A DNA stretch of 35,508 bases from Acinetobacter sichuanensis (GCF_003024515.2 NZ_PYIX02000041.1:1-35508); one strand, 5' to 3'. Positions 8,855-17,380 are shown, numbered from the stretch's first letter. Numbers and translations are program-made. The notes: a model not told the origin generated them from the letters alone.

Positions 8855-9634
8855 GTGTTTGTTGATACCCATTGTCATTTAACTTTACTTGATCTTAGCC
8901 CTTATGGGGGAGATTTGGACGCAGCGTTACAACAGGCACGTGAGCAAGGTGTGTCTAAATTCATGGCGATTTCTGTGGATTTAGACGATCATATTGCTTT
9001 GTCAGCAATAGCAGCACGTCATACCGATGTAGGTTATAGCGTTGGTGTGCATCCTTGTGAAGATGTTGCAACGATGCAGCGGGCTACAGTAGAAAAACTG
9101 GTTCAATTGGCTCAATCTGAAAAAGTCTGGGCGCTCGGTGAAACAGGCTTGGATTATTTTCATAGTACTGAGTTTATTCCTGAGCAAAAAGAATGCTTTG
9201 CTCGTCATATTCAAGCATCAAAAATAATAAAAAAACCAGTGGTGGTGCATACTCGTTCTGCTAAGCATGACACAGTTGATATTATTCGTGCAGAACAATC
9301 GAACCATGGGATTTTGCATTGTTTTACAGAGGATTGGGCAACTGCCAAAGCTGTATTAGACTGCGGTTATTACATTTCATTTTCTGGTATTGTATCTTTT
9401 AAAAATGCACAAGATTTACGTGATGTGGCAAAACAGGTGCCGCTTGATCGTATTTTAATTGAAACAGATAGTCCATATTTAGCACCAATGCCCTATAGAG
9501 GCAAAACCAATGAGCCAAAATACGTTCCTTATGTAGCCAAAGTCCTAAGTCATGTATATGATAAAACGCCTGAGGAAATTGGACAAATTACTTCACAGAA
9601 CTTTGAAAATTTACTCAGACAACATCAAAGTTAA
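8855..9634 (+). CDS. tatD: TatD-family metal-dependent DNase/hydrolase
   Basis: TatD-family enzymes are TIM-barrel metallohydrolases; characterised members are 3'-5' DNases or deoxyribonucleoside-processing hydrolases. The 259-residue protein has every expected metal or catalytic motif: DTHCHL (His6, His8), GETGLDY (about 91-97), VVVHTRSA and GILHCFTE for the next two histidines, and LIETDSPYLAP for the aspartate. It begins at GTG 8855 with TAGGAAA at 8845-8850 as ribosome binding site. It fits the YcfH/TatD subgroup that neighbours holB in many gammaproteobacteria. Which substrate it uses in the cell cannot be read from sequence. Confidence 0.92.
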   Translation: MFVDTHCHLTLLDLSPYGGDLDAALQQAREQGVSKFMAISVDLDDHIALSAIAARHTDVGYSVGVHPCEDVATMQRATVEKLVQLAQSEKVWALGETGLDYFHSTEFIPEQKECFARHIQASKIIKKPVVVHTRSAKHDTVDIIRAEQSNHGILHCFTEDWATAKAVLDCGYYISFSGIVSFKNAQDLRDVAKQVPLDRILIETDSPYLAPMPYRGKTNEPKYVPYVAKVLSHVYDKTPEEIGQITSQNFENLLRQHQS

Positions 9635-9670
9635 TGCTATAGATATAAGATTAAGAAGAGAGTTTATCGA

Positions 9671-10291
9671 GTGAAGATGGATCGTCAGGCTCAGTTTAGA
9701 GCAAGAGAAGCATTAATTTTTCAGGTCGCTGAGCAACTGCTTTTAGAAAACGGTGAGTCGGGTATGACGCTTGATGCGTTAGCGGCTGAATTAGATCTTG
9801 CAAAGGGAACACTTTATAAACATTTTCAAAGTAAAGATGAACTTTATATGTTGCTCATTATTCGTAATGAGCGCATGTTATTGGAAATGATTAAAGACAC
9901 AGAAAAAGAGTTTCCTGAACAATTAGCATTTTTTATGTTGCATCATTTGCATCATCCTGAGCGTACAGTGTTATTTCATCAGATTGAAGAACGTTTGTCG
10001 ACGACAGGGCAAGGGATACATCATTTATTTCATGAGCTTTATCAAGTTCGTAAACAGCGACTGCGTATTATTATTCGTATGACGGATCATTATTTGCTAT
10101 ATATAGACAGTCAAATGTCAGGGCGAGATTATTTAGCCTCTATTTGGTCTATTACGCATGGTGGTGCAGCAATTTTAAATTCTAGCTTTTATCAGCGTTA
10201 TTTAGGTTCACGGGATACTTTGCGTATTGCATTGATTGACCAAGCTTTATCGATGCCAAAGCATGCTCAATCTACTGAGTTGAAGGTTTAA
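9671..10291 (+). CDS. TetR-family transcriptional regulator
   Basis: This 206-residue regulator has an N-terminal TetR helix-turn-helix at about residues 10-56, with MTLDALAAELDLAKGTLYKHF as its core, followed by a helical ligand-binding domain that I cannot assign to a subgroup. Translation from GTG 9671 is supported by AAGAGAG at 9656-9662; ATG 9677, two codons later, has no comparable site. It lies 36 bp after tatD and 5 bp before gspH, so it may be co-transcribed with the pseudopilin genes. TetR proteins usually act as repressors. Its operator and effector are unknown and no obvious palindrome lies upstream. Confidence 0.88.
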   Translation: MKMDRQAQFRAREALIFQVAEQLLLENGESGMTLDALAAELDLAKGTLYKHFQSKDELYMLLIIRNERMLLEMIKDTEKEFPEQLAFFMLHHLHHPERTVLFHQIEERLSTTGQGIHHLFHELYQVRKQRLRIIIRMTDHYLLYIDSQMSGRDYLASIWSITHGGAAILNSSFYQRYLGSRDTLRIALIDQALSMPKHAQSTELKV

Positions 10292-10296
10292 CGATT

Positions 10297-10863
10297 ATGT
10301 TGAAACGACCACGATTAAAAAATCAGCATGGATTTACGCTGATTGAATTAATGGTGGTCATTGTCATCATCAGTATTATGGCATCTCTAGTGGTTTTAAA
10401 TATTGGTGGTGTGGATCATCGCAAAGCTTTACAAGCACGTGAATTTTTAATTTTAGATTTAAAAAAAATTAATCGTGAAGCCAATGATCAGGCTTTAATC
10501 TATGCGTTAGAGGTTTTACCTGCAACTGATGTTGCACCTTTTCAATATAAATTAGTACGATATCAGCCTGTAATAGAAAATGCAGAGCAAAGCTTACGTA
10601 TTGTTGAGGAAAAACGCTGGAAAGATGTCGCTAATTTTCAAATGCGTAAATTACCTGAACGTGTTTCATTTTCTATCCAAAATCAAGAGCATCGATATGT
10701 TAATGCAAATAATGATGATTTAATTGGAACAAATGCCCCTAAAGTTATTTGGTTTGGTAATGGTGAAGCTAAACCTGTCAAAATTCAAATGTATTATGAC
10801 CAAAAAGCAATTGGTGCTTTGATTGATATTGATTATTTGGGGAAAGTGACCGATGAAGAGTAA
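10297..10863 (+). CDS. gspH: Type II secretion minor pseudopilin GspH
   Basis: GspH is a minor pseudopilin of the periplasmic type II secretion pilus. The 188-residue protein has a short basic leader ending in Gly12, followed by FTLIELMVVIVIISIMA, the class III prepilin signal in which the peptidase cuts Gly|Phe and the +5 glutamate is present. The rest is the globular domain, with GspH/FimT-like features such as VIWFGNGEAKPV near the C-terminus. Its order before I, J and K genes separates it from type IV pilus FimT. The 3' end overlaps gspI by 11 bp. Confidence 0.88.
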   Translation: MLKRPRLKNQHGFTLIELMVVIVIISIMASLVVLNIGGVDHRKALQAREFLILDLKKINREANDQALIYALEVLPATDVAPFQYKLVRYQPVIENAEQSLRIVEEKRWKDVANFQMRKLPERVSFSIQNQEHRYVNANNDDLIGTNAPKVIWFGNGEAKPVKIQMYYDQKAIGALIDIDYLGKVTDEE

Positions 10864-11239
10864 AGGTTTTACCTTGATTGAGGTCGTTGTTGCTTTAGCC
10901 ATTTTTGCAGTTGCTGCAATGGCTTTAACCAAAGTCGCAATGCAATATACGCAATCTACAGCAAATTCAATTTTAAGAACCAAAGCTCAGTTTGTTGCTC
11001 AAAATCAGGTGGCTTTAATGGAAATTAACCGTGAACAGCTCACAGGTACACAGTCTGAGCAAATCACCTCGCAAGGTCAAACATGGCAAGTAGATAAAAA
11101 ATCAGAGTCAACCATTAGCCCGAATGTTAAAAAAATTGAAATTCAAATTAGTTTATATAATCCTGATAATAATAAAGTTGAAGCAGGCATTAGCCATACT
11201 GTTTTCTTTAATTACCCTCAACAAACGACCGAATCTTAG
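10853..11239 (+). CDS. gspI: Type II secretion minor pseudopilin GspI
   Basis: This 128-residue minor pseudopilin is the expected hub of the GspI-J-K tip complex. A five-residue leader MKSKG is followed by FTLIEVVVALAIFAVAAMAL, a perfect class III prepilin signal with the +5 glutamate. The remaining roughly 100 residues include the GspI-type segment QNQVALMEI near residue 50. ATG 10853 lies inside the gspH end, suggesting translational coupling. It continues into gspJ after 12 bp. Confidence 0.9.
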   Translation: MKSKGFTLIEVVVALAIFAVAAMALTKVAMQYTQSTANSILRTKAQFVAQNQVALMEINREQLTGTQSEQITSQGQTWQVDKKSESTISPNVKKIEIQISLYNPDNNKVEAGISHTVFFNYPQQTTES

Positions 11240-11251
11240 ACTGAGTGACCC

Positions 11252-11872
11252 ATGCGAATAAAAAAAACCAATTTGGGATTTACACTGGTTGAGCTTTTGG
11301 TGGCAATCGCAATTTTTGCAGTTCTTTCTGCATTAGGATGGAAGATTTTTGATTATCTTGTGAAGGTTAAAGATCGCAATGCAATGCATGAAGAAAATCT
11401 CGGGCAGTTACAAGAAGCGTATCAACAAGTACAAAGAGATACCTTGCAAATCATTCCTGTGACAGCGAGTTTTGGGCAACAAATACTGCCTGCAATAAGT
11501 TTGGAAAATCAAAAAATAAGCTTTAGTAAAACAGGAATGACGGATCCTCTAAAGCAAGGCATTTCTACATATGAACGTGTAGAGTACGCTTATAATGCAC
11601 AAGATAAAAAACTTTATCGTTTAAAATATGCAAATCTGAATCTACCTAATTCTGCACAGCCTTTGTCGAGTGTGTTGTTGAATGATGTTGACCAGTATCA
11701 AGTGACTTTGTTAAATCCAAATGAGTTAGAGCGTTGGCCTGATGAAAATACATTTAATGAACGCCAGTTACCACGCGGCATTAAAATTAAAGTGATGATT
11801 CGTGATGTTGAATATGAATGGGTTTTTAGTCTGTTAAATACAGATTTTCTAAGGGCTGAGTCAAAACAATAA
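11252..11872 (+). CDS. gspJ: Type II secretion minor pseudopilin GspJ
   Basis: This 206-residue minor pseudopilin has leader MRIKKTNLG, then FTLVELLVAIAIFAVLSALG, with the Gly|Phe cleavage site and +5 glutamate. Its length and features such as QEAYQQVQRDTLQIIP near residue 55 and YRLKYANLNLP in the middle agree with GspJ (XcpW). It lies between gspI and gspK with 12 bp and 21 bp gaps, the standard I-J-K order. The rest of the secretion machinery is not in this window, consistent with the scattered gsp loci of Acinetobacter. Confidence 0.9.
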   Translation: MRIKKTNLGFTLVELLVAIAIFAVLSALGWKIFDYLVKVKDRNAMHEENLGQLQEAYQQVQRDTLQIIPVTASFGQQILPAISLENQKISFSKTGMTDPLKQGISTYERVEYAYNAQDKKLYRLKYANLNLPNSAQPLSSVLLNDVDQYQVTLLNPNELERWPDENTFNERQLPRGIKIKVMIRDVEYEWVFSLLNTDFLRAESKQ

Positions 11873-11893
11873 GCACGATTTAAAGAGACGTTC

Positions 11894-12844
11894 ATGATCA
11901 AGCAGCAACAAGGAATCGCATTAATTACAATTTTGGTGATGGTCGCATTAGCAACCATTATTGCTGCGACAATTGTAAAGCGCCAATACACCACCAATGA
12001 AAATACTGCTTATGTGATTCGTCAAAATCAAGCACTAAATTATGCAAAAAGTGCTGAGGCATTTTTTTCTGAGTTGTTAATTCAAGATGCGCAAAACAGT
12101 GCTAATGTTGATCATTTACAAGAATTGTGGGCAAAACCCATGCCTGCATTTCCTATAGAGGGTGGTTTTATTTCTGGAAAAATCAAGGATGAATCTGGAA
12201 AATTTAATCTAAACACTTTACTCAAAGCAGATGGTAAGCCAAACGAAGAAAATAAGTTGTACTTTGAGAAATTATTAGTGCGTGTCGGATTGCCTGCCGA
12301 ACTCAGTGCTTCTGTGATCGATTGGCAAGATGCTGATGATTTACCTTCAGGTGCTATGGGTGCAGAAAGTAATTATTATAATGGTTTACAACCATCATAT
12401 TCAGCAGCCAATCATGCTTTTTTTAGTGTGGAAGAGTTACGACAAGTCCGTGGCTTTGAAGGGAAAAATTACGATTTAATAAAACCTTATGTTACAGCTT
12501 TACCTGATATTTCCACTAAAATAAATATCAATACAGCACCTGCATTGTTACTTGCAACCATTGATCCTAAACTTGACCTGAATGCGATTATGGCTTTATT
12601 AAAACAAAAGCAAGCCAAAATGGAAAATTTTAATAATGTTCAAGATTTATTAAGTTTGGATCTTTTTAAGGGAGTTTCATCTGAAAACAGTCAACTGGCA
12701 AATAATCTATTTGATGTAAAATCAAATTACTTTGTAGGGGAAATCGAAGTTGCTTTAGAAAATAGAAACCGTCAAATGAGTAGCCATATGATGCGTAAAA
12801 ATAATAGAGTTGTGGTATATGCTCGAAATTTAGCGCCATTTTAA
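11894..12844 (+). CDS. gspK: Type II secretion minor pseudopilin GspK
   Basis: This is the large tip pseudopilin, 316 residues, as expected for GspK. The leader MIKQQQG is followed by IALITILVMVALATIIAA. The +5 position is threonine rather than glutamate, which is the hallmark of GspK and prevents normal filament packing below it. Further inside are the conserved stretches DESGKFNLNTLL near 100, VIDWQDADD near 145 and KININTAPALLLATI near 210, which belong to the GspK alpha-domain. It is the last gene of the block. Confidence 0.92.
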   Translation: MIKQQQGIALITILVMVALATIIAATIVKRQYTTNENTAYVIRQNQALNYAKSAEAFFSELLIQDAQNSANVDHLQELWAKPMPAFPIEGGFISGKIKDESGKFNLNTLLKADGKPNEENKLYFEKLLVRVGLPAELSASVIDWQDADDLPSGAMGAESNYYNGLQPSYSAANHAFFSVEELRQVRGFEGKNYDLIKPYVTALPDISTKININTAPALLLATIDPKLDLNAIMALLKQKQAKMENFNNVQDLLSLDLFKGVSSENSQLANNLFDVKSNYFVGEIEVALENRNRQMSSHMMRKNNRVVVYARNLAPF

Positions 12845-13023
12845 TCATTTATTTTTGCAAAGCTTTTCACTTTTGCCTAAATCCATATTTTCTGTGCTGA
12901 ATAATAGATAAAATCATGTGGTTAATTCTTCTTCATACTTTTTGCCAATTGCAATGAACGTTAAAATTAATCCTCAGCGTCGGCGTTTTGCTTTATAATC
13001 TAATTTCTTGACTATTCTTTTTG

Positions 13024-13036
13024 TATAATTTGACAT
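13024..13036 (+). promoter_or_regulatory. -10 element placed for a leaderless transcript
   Basis: A perfect TATAAT (13024-13029) ends 7 bases before the ATG at 13037, so a start site at the usual distance would fall on or next to that ATG. No Shine-Dalgarno sequence precedes the ATG. A TTGACT at 13008-13013 is only 10 bases upstream, too close to be its -35, and no good -35 is seen at 16-18 bases. Confidence 0.4.
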
Positions 13037-13633
13037 ATGTTAATTCGTAAATTATTTAAATTTGAAAATGCGCATATCGTGCGTAACTGTACTTCGGATC
13101 GTTGTAAACGCTCGATTCATGGGCACAGTTATAAAGTCGAATTATTGCTGAAAGCCTCAAAGCTAGATCATGGTCAAATGGTCTATGATTTTGGTTTGTT
13201 AAAAGGTGTGATTAAGGACATTTTTGATAGCTTTGATCATGCGATTTGCTTTTGGCAAGATGACAATGCGGATTATATTCAAGCATGTAAAACCTTTAGT
13301 GCGCGTTGGGTTGCATTACCTGTATCGCCTTCAGCAGAACAATTTTCACGAATATTTTTCTACTTGGCGCAGCAAGTTTTACAGTCAACGATTACCCAAA
13401 ATGGGGAAGGTGACGTTGAAGTTTACTCTGTAATCGTACATGAAACAGATACAGGCTATGCACAAAGTTTTCTTGAAGATATTGAAAATGAGCAAATGGG
13501 TGTGTTGAGCCTTGAGCAAATTATCTTTTCTGAGCAAGTTCAAGCCGAATGGAATGACCCTGAAATGTATGAAAAGTTAAAACAGGGCGTGAAATTTCAA
13601 AATCCAGAAGTAGATTTGCAAGTCAAACTGTAA
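13037..13633 (+). CDS. QueD/PTPS-family 6-carboxytetrahydropterin synthase-like protein (long form)
   Basis: Members of this family convert dihydroneopterin triphosphate to a tetrahydropterin; the bacterial QueD branch makes the queuosine precursor. The N-terminus FKFENAH and CKRSIHGHSYKV give the zinc histidines His13, His28 and His30 and a catalytic cysteine, probably Cys23. MVYDFGLLK and SFDHAI supply the next conserved acidic and histidine residues, and HETDTGYA the late glutamate. At 198 residues it is about 70 longer than typical QueD, with extra sequence in the middle and an acidic tail after about residue 145. No other queuosine genes are nearby. QueD function is therefore the likeliest reading but not proven. 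Confidence 0.8.
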   Translation: MLIRKLFKFENAHIVRNCTSDRCKRSIHGHSYKVELLLKASKLDHGQMVYDFGLLKGVIKDIFDSFDHAICFWQDDNADYIQACKTFSARWVALPVSPSAEQFSRIFFYLAQQVLQSTITQNGEGDVEVYSVIVHETDTGYAQSFLEDIENEQMGVLSLEQIIFSEQVQAEWNDPEMYEKLKQGVKFQNPEVDLQVKL

Positions 13634-13708
13634 CTGATGCAGTGGTATATTTTAAATTTAACACCTTCGGGTATTGAAGATTGAGTGAAATAGTAAGGAT
13701 GGAACAGG

Positions 13709-14422
13709 ATGCAATTGACTGAACAAGAGCAAGCAAAATTAAATCAAGTTCGGTTAGATGAGAGTTGGAAAGCAGGTTTGGCAGAGTTTCTGCTCAGTGC
13801 AAAAATGGATCAATTACGTGAGTTTTTAAAATCACAAATTGCCGAAAATAAACAAATTTATCCTGCAAGCTCATTGATTTTTAATGCTTTAGATACTACA
13901 CCGTTACATGCAGTAAAGGTTGTGATTCTTGGGCAAGACCCATATCATGGACCAAATCAAGCCCATGGTTTGAGCTTTTCTGTACAAAGAGGAGTTGCAT
14001 TGCCTCCGTCTTTACGTAATATCTTTCATGAGCTAAATACTGACTTAGGTGTAAGTATCTCTAAACACGGGGATTTGACCAAGTGGGCAGAGCAAGGCGT
14101 GCTTCTTTTAAATAGTGTACTGACTGTAGAAGCAGGGCAGCCAACATCACACCAAAAACAAGGTTGGGAAAATTTTACAGATACTGTAATAGATGTAATT
14201 AATGAGCAATGTGAGCATGTGGTTTTCATTTTATGGGGAGCCTATGCACAACGAAAAGGGCAACGTATTGACCAAACGAAACACCTTGTATTAAAAGCTG
14301 CACATCCATCTCCTTTAGCAGCAAATCGTGGTGGTTTTTTTGGTTGTAAAGTGTTCTCTAAAACCAATAATTATCTTAAACAAAATGGCATTGAGCCAAT
14401 CGACTGGCAGCTGGACGCATGA
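13709..14422 (+). CDS. ung: Uracil-DNA glycosylase
   Basis: Ung removes uracil from DNA as the first step of base excision repair. The 237-residue protein carries the family 1 motifs: GQDPYHGPNQAHGLSF with the catalytic aspartate (about residue 76), the uracil-stacking region within LPPSLRNIF, and HPSPLAANRGGFFGC near 195, which contains the catalytic histidine and minor-groove loop. An AAGGA ribosome binding site lies upstream of ATG 13709. Its last bases overlap the next gene by ATGA, suggesting coupled translation with an otherwise unrelated enzyme. Confidence 0.97.
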   Translation: MQLTEQEQAKLNQVRLDESWKAGLAEFLLSAKMDQLREFLKSQIAENKQIYPASSLIFNALDTTPLHAVKVVILGQDPYHGPNQAHGLSFSVQRGVALPPSLRNIFHELNTDLGVSISKHGDLTKWAEQGVLLLNSVLTVEAGQPTSHQKQGWENFTDTVIDVINEQCEHVVFILWGAYAQRKGQRIDQTKHLVLKAAHPSPLAANRGGFFGCKVFSKTNNYLKQNGIEPIDWQLDA

Positions 14423-15543
14423 CAAACTCTCCTGAGATCAATAACTATCATCCTGATTTAATCATTGAAGAAGCAGTGAATGGTTGGCGAATTATTCGTT
14501 TAAATCGCCCAAAATCTTTACATGCTTTAGATGAGTCTATCGTGGCAGCTTTATTAAAGTTGTTTGAAGATTTTCATAAAGATGATCAGGTTAAAGCAAT
14601 TTGGCTTGATTCAACAACACCTAAAGCTTTTTGTGCTGGTGGTGATGTTCGAAAACTGCGTCAATTGGTGATTAATAATGAAGTTGATGCAGCAAATCAG
14701 TTCTTTAAAACTGAATATGCGCTCGATTTACTTTTACATGACTATGCTAAGCCAATCGTAGTTTGGGGTGAAGGCTATGTCATGGGTGGTGGCTTAGGTC
14801 TATTTATGGCTGCACCATTTCGATTAGTAACACCATATTCACGTTTGGCGATGCCTGAAGTGAATATCGGTTTATATCCAGATGTAGGTGCAACGCGCTT
14901 CCTTGCAGATCGTGGTCCTGTCGGCTTATTTACAGGTTTGACAGGTTCAATTATGACTGCGGCAGGTGGATATGGTATCGGATGGGCAACGCATATTTGT
15001 GATGCTCAACGTGATGTTGTATTAAAAAAATTAATTGATATTGATTGGGATCATTATCCAGCAGGGGACTTTAGAGCATTAGATGATACGCTAAATAGTT
15101 TACATCGACCTGTATCTCCTGGACCGTTGCAAAATTCTCTTGATGTTATTCATAGTGTTTGTCGTGGTATTAATTTTGAACAAGACTATGAAGCCATTGT
15201 AGGATTGAGCGAGGCACGTAGTGATTGGCTGCGTCAAGCGAGTGAAAACTTACAAAAAGGTTCGCCAAGCACAGCAGCAATTACTTGGTTGTTGTGGCAA
15301 TGGGGGCGTCAAGTGCATCCATGGAGTGAAATTTTTGAATTAGAAGCGCAAATTTCTGATTGGAAAATTCGTCATCCAGACTTTGTTGAAGGAGTGCGTG
15401 CACGCCTTGTTGATAAAGACTTATCACCAGAATGGGAACCGACAGAAAGTATGACTTTAAAAGGCATATTGGCGAAGAACCCACCCATCACAACAGTTGA
15501 AAGTTGGAATGTTTTATTAAGACAATATGGTGTAATTGCTTAA
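14419..15543 (+). CDS. Enoyl-CoA hydratase/isomerase family, 3-hydroxyisobutyryl-CoA hydrolase-like
   Basis: This 374-residue crotonase-fold protein resembles the HIBCH branch, which hydrolyses 3-hydroxyisobutyryl-CoA in valine breakdown. Visible family features are FCAGGDVRKL (about residues 72-81) for the CoA oxyanion hole, MGGGLGLFMA near 120 and MPEVNIGLYPDVG near 150. The glutamate and aspartate of that last motif are the HIBCH catalytic pair. Length also fits HIBCH rather than short enoyl-CoA hydratases. No valine-degradation genes surround it; it is wedged between ung and tadA, overlapping ung by 4 bp. The substrate should be treated as provisional. Confidence 0.82.
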   Translation: MTNSPEINNYHPDLIIEEAVNGWRIIRLNRPKSLHALDESIVAALLKLFEDFHKDDQVKAIWLDSTTPKAFCAGGDVRKLRQLVINNEVDAANQFFKTEYALDLLLHDYAKPIVVWGEGYVMGGGLGLFMAAPFRLVTPYSRLAMPEVNIGLYPDVGATRFLADRGPVGLFTGLTGSIMTAAGGYGIGWATHICDAQRDVVLKKLIDIDWDHYPAGDFRALDDTLNSLHRPVSPGPLQNSLDVIHSVCRGINFEQDYEAIVGLSEARSDWLRQASENLQKGSPSTAAITWLLWQWGRQVHPWSEIFELEAQISDWKIRHPDFVEGVRARLVDKDLSPEWEPTESMTLKGILAKNPPITTVESWNVLLRQYGVIA

Positions 15544-15549
15544 TATTCC

Positions 15550-16071
15550 ATGATTGATGAACAAAATAAACAAGATGAAAAATGGATGCAGTTTGCTTTC
15601 GAGCAAGCTGCTATTGCGGCTTCTCAGGGGGAAATCCCTGTAGGAGCTGTTTTAGTGAGTGATGGGAAAATCATCGGACAAGGTTTTAATACACCTATTT
15701 CAACACATGATCCTACTGCACATGCTGAAATTCAAGCAATTCGTCAAGCTTGCCTAGCCATTGAAAATTATCGTTTACCTATAGATGCGACTTTATATGT
15801 TACTTTAGAGCCTTGTACAATGTGTGTAGGGGCGTTGATTCATTCGCGTGTGCAACGTGTTGTATTTGGGGCAAGTGAGCCTAAGGCGGGAGCTTTAGTT
15901 AGTAGTCGAAAATTATTGGAAATAGGTTATTACAATCATATTTTTGAATTTACTGCTGGATGTTTGCAGATGCAATGTTCGCAACAGCTTTCTGATTTTT
16001 TTAAAATGCGCCGTGAGCAAAAAAAACAATTAAAGTTACAACAAAGATGCTTAAATCAAAATCAAAACTAG
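15550..16071 (+). CDS. tadA: tRNA-specific adenosine deaminase
   Basis: TadA deaminates A34 to inosine in the anticodon of tRNA-Arg(ACG). The 173-residue zinc-dependent deaminase has HAEIQAIRQA (about residues 58-67), with the zinc histidine and proton-shuttling glutamate, and PCTMCVGAL near 93, with the two zinc cysteines. The segment SRVQRVVFGASEPKAGA is typical of TadA rather than cytidine deaminases. It starts at ATG 15550, 6 bp after the preceding gene, and ends with a basic, glutamine-rich tail. Confidence 0.94.
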   Translation: MIDEQNKQDEKWMQFAFEQAAIAASQGEIPVGAVLVSDGKIIGQGFNTPISTHDPTAHAEIQAIRQACLAIENYRLPIDATLYVTLEPCTMCVGALIHSRVQRVVFGASEPKAGALVSSRKLLEIGYYNHIFEFTAGCLQMQCSQQLSDFFKMRREQKKQLKLQQRCLNQNQN

Positions 16072-16094
16072 TCTAAAATAGCACTGAATTTTAA

Positions 16095-16112
16095 TGACAA
16101 TAAGAATTGTCA
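16095..16112. promoter_or_regulatory. Perfect inverted repeat upstream of the SRPBCC gene
   Basis: TGACAAT and ATTGTCA form a perfect 7-bp inverted repeat around a 4-base spacer, 28 bases before the ATG at 16140. There is no following U-tract, so an operator is more likely than a terminator. No regulator is identified. Confidence 0.35.
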
Positions 16113-16139
16113 AAATAACTAAAGTGAAAAGGAAATAGA

Positions 16140-16571
16140 ATGAATTCGATTAAAGTTAAACAAGAATTTAATGCCCCTATAGATCAAGTTTTTGATTTAC
16201 TTTCAAAACATGCAACTTATAATATTGCATTTTCACCTGTACAAGTCGTACGTGTAAAAGACTCGGCTGATCCTGAACGTCCTGATGGTTTGGGTTCAAT
16301 TCGTCGTATGGGTTTTGGTCCAATTAAACCTGTTCAAGAGCAAATTACATTGGTTGATGTAAATAAGCGTATTGAGTATAAAATAATTAACAATCCGTTA
16401 ATTAAACATCATATTGGTATTCTTGAATTTACCGAATTGGCGCAAAATAAAACTCGTGTCGATTATACGATTGAATTACAAGCACGTGCGCCATTTGTGA
16501 GTAAATTAATACTTGCACAGCTTAAACTTGCGATTACACTAGGTTTTAAGAAACTGGCAAAATCTGTTTAA
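16140..16571 (+). CDS. SRPBCC-fold (polyketide cyclase/START-like) protein
   Basis: This 143-residue protein looks like a single SRPBCC hydrophobic-pocket domain. It opens with IKVKQEFNAPIDQVFDLLSKHATYN, the usual first strand and helix, and continues through a glycine-rich SIRRMGFGPIKPVQEQI and a strand pair ending in a C-terminal helix. Such proteins bind lipids or other hydrophobic ligands or act as cyclases; nothing shows which applies here. AAAAGGAAATAG precedes the ATG. It lies 11 bp before cmk and may share its transcript. Confidence 0.78.
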   Translation: MNSIKVKQEFNAPIDQVFDLLSKHATYNIAFSPVQVVRVKDSADPERPDGLGSIRRMGFGPIKPVQEQITLVDVNKRIEYKIINNPLIKHHIGILEFTELAQNKTRVDYTIELQARAPFVSKLILAQLKLAITLGFKKLAKSV

Positions 16572-16582
16572 TTGGAAGTTCA

Positions 16583-17275
16583 ATGACCATTCAAATTATT
16601 ACGATTGATGGACCAAGTGGTTCAGGTAAAGGCACATTAGCAGCAAAACTTGCTGAGCATTATCAATTTCATTTATTGGATTCGGGTGCAATCTATCGTC
16701 TACTTGGATTTTCATTGTATAAAAAAGCTTTATTAGATGCTCTAAATGAAGAAAATACATTGCAACAATGTGAAGAAATTGCAAAAAATTTAGATATTAA
16801 ATTTGTGACAGAAATAAACTCAACGACGCAAATTTTTCTAGATGGCGAAAATGTGACAGAAACGATTCGTACCGAACAGGTCGGAGAGTTTGCTTCAAAA
16901 GTTGCAGCAATTCCTGTACTTAGAACTGCACTTTTTGAGCGTCAACGTGCTTTTGCGCAAGCACCAGGTTTAGTTGCAGATGGTCGTGATATGGCAACCT
17001 CAATTTTTCCAGAAGCACAAGCGAAAATTTATTTGACTGCTTCAGCAGAATCACGAGCGACACGCCGAGTAAAACAGTTGCAGGCTATGGGTTTGGATGT
17101 TAAAATAAACGATATTTTGTCTAATATCCAAGCGCGTGATAAGCGAGATATGGAGCGTACAGTTGCTCCATTAAAGCCAGCACAAGATGCTTACATCATT
17201 GATAGTTCCGAATTGAACATTGATGAGGTATTCAAATTGATGACTGATTTTATCGATGCGCGATTAGCAAATTAA
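16583..17275 (+). CDS. cmk: Cytidylate kinase
   Basis: Cmk phosphorylates CMP and dCMP to the diphosphates, using ATP. The 230-residue protein starts with the P-loop ITIDGPSGSGKGTLAAKL (about residues 5-22). It then has LLDSGAIYRL, a CMP-binding GRDMATSIFPEA near residue 134, and the lid region RRVKQLQAMG with RDKRDMERTVAPL near 190. Length and motifs agree with bacterial type 1 Cmk. The cmk-rpsA-ihfB order that follows is the classic gammaproteobacterial arrangement. Confidence 0.97.
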   Translation: MTIQIITIDGPSGSGKGTLAAKLAEHYQFHLLDSGAIYRLLGFSLYKKALLDALNEENTLQQCEEIAKNLDIKFVTEINSTTQIFLDGENVTETIRTEQVGEFASKVAAIPVLRTALFERQRAFAQAPGLVADGRDMATSIFPEAQAKIYLTASAESRATRRVKQLQAMGLDVKINDILSNIQARDKRDMERTVAPLKPAQDAYIIDSSELNIDEVFKLMTDFIDARLAN

Positions 17276-17337
17276 CAAATTTAGTGGAAGCATAGCTTGA
17301 TCAGTTTTATACGGACTATGTGGAGACTTAACTGAAC

Positions 17338-17360
17338 CGGCCTTGTCTGATCCAAGACCG
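17338..17360 (+). promoter_or_regulatory. Stem-loop in the rpsA leader
   Basis: CGGCCTTG (17338-17345) pairs with CAAGACCG (17353-17360) apart from one C-A mismatch, around a 7-base loop, about 20 bases before the rpsA start. In Escherichia coli the structured rpsA leader is the target of S1 autoregulation. A similar role here is an inference. Confidence 0.35.
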
Positions 17361-17380
17361 CTGACTTTTCTAGGTATATC

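Noticed and set aside
13008..13029. TTGACT followed by TATAAT as a standard promoter
   Set aside because: The spacing is 10 bases instead of about 17, so the TTGACT cannot be the -35 partner.
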